Origin: Archivesica marissinica
Taxonomy: Eukaryota > Mollusca > Bivalvia > Venerida > Vesicomyidae
Direction of reading: 5' to 3'
Assembly (NCBI GenBank): GCA_014843695.1
Contig: CM026401.1
Span: forward strand, 28,803,110 to 28,867,109
DNA: 64,000 bases
A program made the translations under genes and the position numbers. The notes under the pieces were generated by a model. That model did no database searches, was not told the DNA's origin, and saw nothing but the letters and a program-made list of their open reading frames with translations. Within the stretch, counting starts at the first letter, position 1; every line of letters starts with the position of its first letter. Below, piece after piece: positions 56,690 through 64,000 of this stretch.

Positions 56690-57220
56690 TTGTGTGTTTT
56701 GCGATTACTTATCTTCGCTACCTGTTACCCACGCCTCCTGAAGAGAGTTGTCATTGTATGTTTTAGAGGATACAGACGGAATGATACAGACGGAATTCAA
56801 ATTCCAGAGGTGCAATTACTAGCACGATGCAAGGCACCAGCACGATACCTGGGTTTAACTAGCACGATGCAAGGCACCAGCACGATGCCTGGGTTTAACT
56901 AGCATGATGCAAGGCACCAGCACGATACCTGGGTTTAACTAGCACGATGCAAGGCACCAGCACGATACCTGGGTTTAACTAGCACGATGCAAGGCACCAG
57001 CACGATGCCTGGGTTTAACTAGCACGATGCAAGGCACCCGCACGATACCTGGGTTTAACTAGCACGATGCAAGGCACCAGCACGATACCTGGGTTTAACT
57101 AGCACGATGCAAGGCACCAGCACGATACCTGGGTTTAACTAGCACGATGCAAGGCACCAGCACGATACCTGGGTTTAACTAGCACGATGCAAGGCACCAG
57201 CACGATACCTGGGTTTAAAG
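56690..57220 (-). repeat. 40-bp minisatellite (10 copies) grown inside a SINE family A copy
   Basis: The left part (CGATTACTTATCTTCGCTAC, CGCCTCCTGAAGAGAG, TCCAGAGGTGCAATTACT) is a decayed antisense family A SINE. From 56821 the piece AGCACGATGCAAGGCACCAG then CACGATACCTGGGTTTAACT is repeated exactly ten times. It aligns with the SINE segment GTAAAGCACCGACACGATAC then CTCGGTTTAACGTCCC. After the last unit (GGGTTTAAAGTATCGC) the SINE does not resume. Confidence 0.85.
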
Positions 57221-57411
57221 TATCGCTTGAATCATGCTAGTATGGTACAACTGTCATGCATAAGGTCAAGAACATTGGTCGTTTGGTGTATTAAATAAAC
57301 TCGAATAAAATATTTAACACGTATTCTTTGTGATTTGCATTATTGATTTAAGTGAAATTCAAGTAATAATCTTAGTGTATATTACATTTGAGCATCATTT
57401 AGGTTGCTGTA

Positions 57412-58300
57412 GTCGAGTAGTGTGTCAAATCCTTAAGTTAATATATATAGTCGAGTAGTGTGACAAATCTTTAAGTTAATAATTATAATCGATTAGTGTG
57501 ACAAATCCTTAAGTTAATATATATAGTCGAGTAGTGTGACAAATCTTTAAGTTAATAATTATAATCGATTAGTGTGACAAATCCTTAAGTTAATATATAT
57601 AGTCGAGTAGTGTGACAAATCCACATTATTATTGTCATTGGCCTAACTTGAATAAGTTTAAGTCATTGTTACAATGTTCACAAAGTAGTATTATAAAAAA
57701 ATTATCAAAATATATTTACCAAGCATCTGTTATTAGAGGGTAGTTGTCAATGAACACATTTACGTATGTATATTTATTATATATTTTCAAACTACGATAC
57801 CCATTAATTTTAATTTTGTTTTCATGCTTTTCTCATGTATTATATTGTAATTGTATATTATGTACTGTCCGTCGTACATGTTGTATAGGCGACGAACAAT
57901 TGTGTTTAATGCCAATAAACTCTGAAACTGAGTGTGACAAATCCTTAAGTTAATATATATAGTCGAGTAGTGTGACAAATCTTTAAGTTAATAATTATAA
58001 TCGATTAGTGTGACAAATCCCTAAGTTAATATATATAGTCGAGTAGTGTGACAAATCCTTAAGTTCATATATATAGTCGAGTAGTGTGACAAATCTTTAA
58101 GTTAATAATTATAATCGATTAGTGTGACAAATCCTTAAGTTAATAATTATAATCGATTAGTGTGACAAATCCTTAAGTTAATATATATAGTCGATTAGTG
58201 TGACAAATCCTTAAGTTAATATATATAGTCGAGTAGTGTGACAAATCCTTAAGTTAATATATATAGTCGAGTAGTGTGACAAATCCTTAAGTTAATATAT
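57412..58300. repeat. 38-bp AT-rich tandem array, split by a retroelement
   Basis: Copies of a 38-bp unit with GTCGAGTAGTGTGACAAATC and CTTAAGTTAATATATATA. Every second or third unit carries AATTATAATCGATTAG instead. About 5-6 units lie left of an insertion (57623-57930) and about 10 lie right of it. It ends in a TA microsatellite (58288-58320). Confidence 0.92.
57623..57930 (+). mobile_element. 5'-truncated non-LTR retroelement 3' end in the 38-bp array
   Basis: A 308-base insert flanked by the 14-bp direct repeat AGTGTGACAAATCC (57609-57622 and 57931-57944). It ends in GCCAATAAACTCTGAAACTG, a 3' end with AATAAA and CTGAAA-type tail that I associate with mollusc LINE 3' ends (family knowledge, not checked). 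Because the target is itself a tandem repeat, the direct repeat is weaker evidence than usual. The 69-codon frame inside has no recognised domain. Confidence 0.55.
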
Positions 58301-58324
58301 ATATATATATATATATATAAGTAT

Positions 58325-59245
58325 GACTTGTATTCCTTAGAACATGTAGCTTATTTCTTGATTAGTTACGTCTCTTGACCAATTCACTGCACGTGATCAT
58401 TAACCAATCACACTGAAAACCAGAATCCGCCATATTGGAAAATACATGAACAAGAAGTCCTTTGTTTGCTTGAAACCATCCTTGTGGATATGTATTCAGA
58501 TGCCCACAGGTAAACATGTACTCTCACATCGTGAAGCTATACAGTTATACTGTTGAACTGTATTGACTTGTTTGTTACCGCTCGTTTGTTACCGCTTGTT
58601 TGTTACCGCTCGTTTCAGTGTTAACTCTTTATGTATTGCTTAATAAGAATATGTGTACATACATGTATGTAATTACAGGGTCAGATCTATCCTCGACAAT
58701 TAAAGTATTGAGCGTGGACGCCACAGTCTTGCTCTTTAATAAACTGGAGTGGCTGAGCGGGCCGGATACATAACGAGGGTCAATTGGTTGTTTGTTCTGG
58801 TTTTACGCCTGCATCAGCACCATTTTGGGCTATATCGCCGGCGGACAGTTTACCTAACAACACATTTCCTGAGCAGGCTCTAGCGGTTAACCAGTACTTG
58901 GTACACCAACCTCCGTTAGAAACTGCCAACGTGTTCATATAAATGATACACAGCCTAAGCGGAGCTCGAACCCATGACCATTAGTGATGAGGGGGGTGGG
59001 GTTCAAAACTGAAATTATTGGATTATGAGGCCGATGTGTTAACCTCTGTATCGTTGATCCGTTCCTCGGAGTTGAATAATACAATATGCTGCTTGGGCAA
59101 ATTGTTAATTTTAACCAAACATCTTTTTTTCAGTTGCTATACATAAATAGCTTCTCGTCAGAAATCAGATCGGGGACAGTTACTACTAATACACGACATA
59201 TACTATAACAAGATAGTAATAACCCTGGTTTCCAGGCTACTTGGA
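58325..59245. other. Unique sequence; no gene recognised
   Basis: The only local repeats are TTGTTACCGCTCGTTTG-type triplicates near 58570-58615. No coding or RNA feature could be supported. Confidence 0.5.
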
Positions 59246-59250
59246 TTATC

Positions 59251-59490
59251 TTAACCCTTTCCTTCATAGCGGTTTAGGTTAATATACTATTATATCTCCA
59301 TACAAACGACAGCCATTTAGCTATCATGCAGTGGATATGTAGTCGCCATATCTATCCCACCTCCATAGATATGACTGGGACTACATGAGATTCTGGCCTT
59401 TATTATGAACATTGGTTTGGCTACTACCTTGTCAATATATGTGGTATTGGTAATGGCGTCAAGAGGTGCTTCTATGAGGGAAAGGGTTAA
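59251..59490. mobile_element. piggyBac-type MITE (TTAA-flanked, 240 bp)
   Basis: TTAA at 59251-59254 and 59487-59490 flanks terminal inverted repeats CCCTTTCCTTCATA (59255-59268) and TATGAGGGAAAGGG (59473-59486), which match at 13 of 14 positions. TTAA duplication plus CCC-starting ends is the hallmark of piggyBac elements. The interior contains a nested hairpin (ATGTAGTC...CATATCTAT, CCCACCTCC loop, ATAGATATG...GACTACAT). No transposase is present, so it would be non-autonomous. Confidence 0.72.
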
Positions 59491-59600
59491 TAGTTGTTGT
59501 GACATAAAGGCACGCCCGATCTACTTTCATATCTCACAACATTCATTCATATATACTGTTTCCTCTTTGCATATGATTAAATGTAATGTTGACGGACAAA

Positions 59601-59713
59601 GAAATGCTTGGATTTTCTCACTTTTCATGTCAATAATTTCAAGATTGCATAGCACCCTCTCCACCTCGATCATGTCTTTAAATACATGAACAGTGAGATT
59701 GTCCAAGCATTTC
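59601..59713. repeat. 30-bp imperfect inverted repeat with 53-base spacer
   Basis: GAAATGCTTGGATTTTCTCA then CTTTTCATGT (59601-59630) pairs with ACATGAACAGTGAGATTGTC then CAAGCATTTC (59684-59713), with 26 of 30 positions matching. It could be a foldback or MITE remnant, or a hairpin transcript. No flanking duplication was identified. Confidence 0.75.
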
Positions 59714-59894
59714 ATTCACTTTCAACAGTACAGTTAATCATATACAAAGAAGAAATGTGGCATTGCATTCTTTTTGTGAGATCTGAAAGTAGGTCGGTAG
59801 TTCTTTTTCTAAAGTCCGTTTGGCAAGTGATGCACTTGTCTAGCTGTCCAGTATAATTATATAATGTTTTAAGAATTAACATACAAACAGAATA

Positions 59895-60168
59895 GACGGG
59901 TATGTAGTCTAGTGATTAACATGTTGGGCTGGGAATCCAGGGATTGCAGGTTCGAGCCCCCAATCGGACCCTAATAATATTAAATGTATTTCAAGTGAGA
60001 CTGTAGTCCGAGGTCTCGCATCGGTGCATTACATCGAAGACGTTAACAACCCCGAGGAGACTCTTGAATGGATTGTTAGTCATTGCACTATCCTCCTGAA
60101 TCTAGCCTGACTAATCTCGTCTAAGCCTCCCTCATATGGGCAAACGGTAACGACGATACATACACACA
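59895..60168 (+). mobile_element. SINE family A, copy 6, diverged
   Basis: Sense orientation. The head GACGGGTATGTAGTCTAGTG then GGCTGGGAATCCAGGGATTG and AGGTTCGAGCCCCCAATC keeps a good B box. The body (CCGAGGTCTCGCATCGGTGC, CACTATCCTCCTGAATCTAG, CATATGGGCAAACGGTAACG) is clearly family A but older than copies 3 and 4. Confidence 0.85.
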
Positions 60169-60433
60169 TGCAGTATTTAGATAGCAAGAGATTTAGAAAG
60201 GAACTTAAAACTACCTAATGTGGAGAGACTTACCATAAGTTCTTGTAGCTTTCAATTCAATCCACTTGTCTTGATAGTTGTATTGTATGGATGTTATATG
60301 TACAGATGTTATATGTCATGTTTATCTTGATAAATAAAATATGTTTAAACCAAACTACCTAATAAGCATTTGACTAATTTATATGGTAAGCATTAACACA
60401 CTCGAGGAAGAATTGTGTTTTGTAGAATCTATA

Positions 60434-61736
60434 CTAATGGAAAAAAGAAACTGTGCATCAGCTGCAGGCATGGCATTTTCTAATGACAAAACATAAGAAC
60501 ATGAGTTTTGGTATACTGTTTAATCACTGTTACCTGATGACATGATAATCTCGAAATCTGTATGATTTGACACTCGGCACCGTGGCACGCCCTTGAAGAG
60601 ATGTGGTGTAAAAAGTCAGTTCACAAACTCAGTATTGTGTGGGTCCACCATTTGCGTTGATGCAGGCTTGACAACGACGACGCATAGACGACACTAAGCG
60701 AGTGAAGAATGCTTGTGGAATGTTGTTCCATATCCCAACCAACATTTGTCCCAAAGCAGCTAACGTCAATGGCTGATTCGGGACCTGACGTAGACGTCGC
60801 CCCATTTCATCCCATGCGTGCTCGATAGGAGACAGGTCTGGAGAAACAGATGGCCAGGGAAGGACCGCTATGTTGTGCTGTCTCAAGAAATATGTCACAA
60901 CACGAGGCCACGTGTGGACGGGCATTATCTTGCTGACACGTGACGTTACACCATTACCCTGCCATCTGAGCCATCCAGGTGAAATCTCGACTCGTCAGTG
61001 AACAGAACACCGTCCCAATCTTGTCTCCTGTACCGTAGATACTGTCTACCCCAGGTAAGACGTGCCTGTCGGTGACGTTGCAGCAAAACTGGACGTATGG
61101 CAGGCCGTCTGGGCCGGATAATGCGCTCCCTCAGTCGGTTCCGTACAGTCCTGGAACTGATTGCACGAAGGCCAGGAATTGTCCGAGAGGTCAAACTGGA
61201 ACTCTGGAATCGATTTCTGAGATGAGTCAGTCGAATGTGGTTGTCTTGCTGACGTGACGTCACGCGTGGACGGCCGGTCCGAGACAAGTCCCTCGTGTTT
61301 CCATTCTGTTGAAAACGTCTCCATAGAGATATTATCGTGTTTCGATGGACACCAACATGTCTGGCAACTTCAATTTGGGCCATTCCAGTTTCAAGCATAC
61401 ACACGGCGCGAAGACGTTGCATTTCTGTAAGCCGTGGCATGACGTACGCACAATTCAGGTTGAAATTAACCTGTTTTTTACAATATTTAGAGCCTAGTGA
61501 ATAATGAACCGTTCTTAAATTTTCAAAATCAGGTGTGTAAACTTCGTGTGTCAAACATCTTGTAGAAAGTTAGTCAGTACGTTTTGCACGAAGTACACGT
61601 GCCACTCGGGAAACATGACATAACATTTGATGCAAAATGATTTCCCAAGTGTTTATGGACCGTTATGTTTTTACCTTTTAAAATATCTTTTTGTGTGTAA
61701 CATTTTCTGTTGTGCACAGTTTCTTTTTTCCATTAG
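60434..61736 (-). mobile_element. Tc1-like transposon with perfect 24-bp terminal inverted repeats
   Basis: The ends are exact inverted repeats of 24 bp (60434-60457 starting CTAATGGAAAAAAGAAAC, and 61713-61736 ending in its complement CCATTAG), each next to TA (60432-60433 and 61737-61738), the Tc1/mariner target. Total length is 1303 bp. It contains a Tc1-type transposase gene on the minus strand that is internally deleted. Perfect ends suggest recent movement, perhaps driven by a transposase supplied elsewhere. Confidence 0.93.
60629..61440 (-). pseudogene. Tc1-family transposase, internally deleted and frameshifted
   Basis: The start chosen is the ATG at 61440 (MPRLTEMQRLRAVCMLETG), because the helix-turn-helix part begins there in this family; the frame is open further upstream. 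Order: HTH region with IEVARHVGVHRNTI, a GRPR-type hook (SRTGRPRVTSRQ), the second HTH, then FTDESRF with the first catalytic Asp. The text then jumps to QQDNARPHVA (second Asp) in a different frame, missing about 50-60 residues, and after another frame change reaches SPDLSPIEHAWDEMGRR with the catalytic Glu. All three DDE blocks can still be seen, but no continuous protein is possible. Confidence 0.9.
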
Positions 61737-61782
61737 TATATGTTAAGCTAATTGATATTCACTGTAAAATAAACATAATACA

Positions 61783-61878
61783 AATATAAATAAAGTATGT
61801 GACGTTATGAATTATTTACTACAATGTGCTAATATAAATAAAGTATGTGACGTTATGAATTATTTACTACAATGTGCT
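61783..61878. repeat. 48-bp tandem duplication
   Basis: Two exact copies of a unit starting AATATAAATAAAGTATGTGA and ending ACTACAATGTGCT lie just outside the right end of the Tc1-like element. Sequence identity suggests a recent duplication. Confidence 0.9.
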
Positions 61879-61884
61879 AATATA

Positions 61885-62155
61885 AAAACGAGATTTGTGG
61901 AACGACCGATCTTTCATTTTATTGATCATGTTTCCTAATACTGCGTGTGTTCCTAGTTTATGCATATAATTATTACATATATTTTGCTATATTCATAGAT
62001 CATATGAAAAGCTCATAAAGTTGAAGGTTAAACCTACACAATATCACATAAATGACATTTTTGTTTTGTCCTTGATTTTTATGCAATAATTACGAACTTT
62101 AATGTAACTAGTGTGCACGTGCTCTCTGTATTTCCTTATGTACGTCTTATTTTAT
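61885..62155. other. AT-rich unique sequence
   Basis: Nothing recognised. Confidence 0.5.
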
Positions 62156-62157
62156 AC

Positions 62158-62345
62158 ACATTTATTTTAGCTCGATTGCGAAACAAGTTCTTTCAACTTA
62201 TATTAATCACTCTCGAGACCTCATTCCTGATGGAATCCATCGCCACGAAAGAGGCAACGTGGAATTTAAATGCCTTGCTTAAGGGTACAATCGTAACGGC
62301 TCCAGCGGGACTCGAACTCCGGATATTTCGCACCTGAAGCGAACG
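62158..62345 (-). mobile_element. SINE family C, copy 6
   Basis: In plus orientation: TTTATTTTAGCTCGATTGCG, ACTCTCGAGACCTCATTCCT, GATGGAATCCATCGCCACGA, AATGCCTTGCTTAAGGGTAC, GACTCGAACTCCGGATATTT and CACCTGAAGCGAACGCG. The head complement ends at the same GAAGCGAACGCG motif that starts the 11-bp array at 31880, but here it is not expanded. Confidence 0.85.
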
Positions 62346-62349
62346 CGCA

Positions 62350-62665
62350 TGTAGGTCTTAGAACGAGCATGATGCACAACATGAATTATAGAATGTGAAT
62401 GATGTGTAATTATAGAGAATATGTGCGTGTATGCACGATCACCTGTATTGAACTATCTGGAAATAACAACATGTCCTTTCAACAATACAAATGTGTTGTC
62501 CTAGCTAGCCTGGGAACATGCGTTGATATATTGTTGCTGGTCAGTCATATAGTGTAACATCGAGACCATTACTTGTGCCGTATTGAGTTTCTGATAATAT
62601 CAACTGTCATTTTGCCAGAAGTGAAAATCGACAGGCTTAAACCCAGGCTAGTGGTGTCCTAATGA
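62350..62665. other. Unique sequence without recognised features
   Basis: No gene, RNA or repeat was recognised. Confidence 0.5.
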
Positions 62666-62667
62666 AG

Positions 62668-63935
62668 CAACACTATATAGCAGCGACAGCAAGATCCCAG
62701 TAAGCATTACACAGTAGCGACAGCAAGATTCCAGTAAGCATTATATAGCAGCGACAGCAATATTCCAGTTAGCAATATATAGCAGCGACAGCAAGATTCC
62801 AGTTAGCAATATATAGCAGCGACAACAAGATTCCAGTAAGCAATATATAGCAGCGACAGCAAGATCCCAGTAAGCAATATATAGCAGCGACAACAAGATT
62901 CCAGTAAGCAATATAAAGCAGCGACAGCAAGATCCCAGTTAGCAATATATAGCAGCGACAACAAGATTCCAGTAAACAATATATAGCAGCGACAACAAGA
63001 TCCCAGTTAGCAATATATAGCAGCGACAACAAGATTCCAGTAAGCAATATATAGCAGCGACAGCAAGATCCCAGTAAGCAATATATAGCAGCGACAGCAA
63101 GATTCCAGTAAGCAATATATAGCAGCGACAGCAAGATTCCAGTTAGCAATATATAGCAGCGACAACAAGATTCCAGTAAGCAATATATAGCAGCGACAAC
63201 AAGATCCCAGTAAGCAATATATAGCAGCGACAGCAAGATTCCAGTTAGCAATATATAGCAGCGACAGCAAGATTCCAGTAAGCAATATATAGCAGCGACA
63301 GCAAGATTCCAGTTAGCAATATATAGCAGCGACAACAAGATTCCAGTTAGCAATATATAGCAGCGACAACAAGATTCCAGTAAGCAATATATAGCAGCGA
63401 CAACAAGATCCCAGTTAGCAATATATAGCAGCGACAGCAAGATTCCAGTTAGCAATATATAGCAGCGACAGCAAGATTCCAGTAAGCAATATATAGCAGA
63501 GACAACAAGATCCCAGTAAGCAATATATAGCAGCGACAGCAAGATTCCAGTTAGCAATATATAGCAGCGACAGCAAGATTCCAGTTAGCAATATATAGCA
63601 GCGACAACAAGATCCCAGTTAGCAATATATAGCAGCGACAACAAGATTCCAGTAAGCAATATATAGCAGCGACAACAAGATTCCAGTAAGCAATATATAG
63701 CAGCGACAACAAGATTCCAGTTAGCAATATATAGCAGCGACAACAAGATTCCAGTAAGCAATATATAGCAGCGACAACAAGATTCCAGTAAGCAATACAT
63801 AGCAGCGACAGCAAGATCCCAGTTAGCAATATATAGCAGCGACAACAAGATTCCAGTAAGCAATATATAGCAGCGACAACAAGATTCCAGTTAGCAATAT
63901 ATAGCAGCGACAACAAGATTCCAGTAAGCAATATA
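62668..63935. repeat. 34-bp tandem array
   Basis: About 37 copies of a 34-bp unit with AGCAATATATAGCAGCGACA and GCAAGATTCCAGTT; the variable sites are CAGC/CAAC, ATTCC/ATCCC and GTT/GTA. The variants are interleaved rather than blocked. All three minus frames are free of stops, giving false frames of up to 262 codons that look membrane-like (ILLSLLYIA). Confidence 0.95.
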
Positions 63936-64000
63936 GTGAGATTGTGCAAATGATCCTATTTAGCTGGTGCATGCTGATCCGCAAAATCACCATTTTTTAA

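Noticed and set aside
61046..61324. 92-codon minus frame overlapping the Tc1 transposase
   Set aside because: It is a shifted-frame shadow of the transposase coding sequence.
62769..63949. Leu-rich membrane-protein-like frames (ILLSLLYIA)
   Set aside because: They are a product of the 34-bp array. The same peptide appears in all three minus frames.

Overview
The window looks like nuclear DNA of an invertebrate animal, most likely a mollusc and probably a bivalve. The signs are spliced exons with GT-AG borders, several tRNA-derived SINE families in many copies, LINE, hAT, Tc1/mariner and piggyBac-type elements, and an extreme load of minisatellites. The mollusc assignment is inference from the SINE and transposon mix and from the protein architecture; no sequence search was possible. 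More than half of the called bases are tandem repeat, so most long reading frames here are by-products of repeat units whose length is a multiple of 3, or whose shifted frames all lack stops.

Layout. Positions 1-9231 are a 38-bp satellite with a ~4.4-kb higher-order repeat. It abuts a 29-bp array (9232-10500), a 1000-base N gap (10501-11500) and a 36-bp satellite (11501-21058). From about 21 kb to 55 kb lies the only real gene I can support. It is on the minus strand, in at least ten exons that join in phase. In transcript order they encode a long Q/N/G/T-rich low-complexity segment, a complete CAP/SCP (CRISP-type) domain, an EGF-like domain, a ShKT domain, a Thr/Ser-rich linker and a second ShKT-like domain. 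A signal-peptide exon is proposed at 55.4 kb with lower confidence. The 3' end was not found; it lies in 21-23.8 kb unrecognised, or beyond the satellites.

Its introns hold the rest: minisatellites of 11, 19, 22, 24, 32, 39, 57, 58, 60 and ~121 bp, SINEs of at least three families (called A, B and C here), three copies of an element (called D) with a tandem-repeat core, a foldback structure, and a decayed hAT transposon inserted into the 24-bp array. From 53.6 to 64 kb are a SINE fragment, an L1-like LINE remnant, a SINE-derived 40-bp array, a 38-bp AT-rich array split by a truncated retroelement, a TTAA-flanked MITE, a defective Tc1-like element with perfect ends and a 34-bp array.

The most notable pattern is that several minisatellites are not anonymous. 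Their flanks and units align with internal parts of local SINEs (57-bp and 58-bp arrays in family B, 40-bp in family A, 11-bp at the tRNA-like end of family C). Two more arrays (32 bp and 24 bp) grew from the same site in two copies of element D, while a third copy is unexpanded. In addition, a ShKT exon with its intron edge has been amplified into a row of decayed pseudo-exons. This suggests a locus where transposable elements, and one exon, repeatedly seed tandem arrays inside introns.
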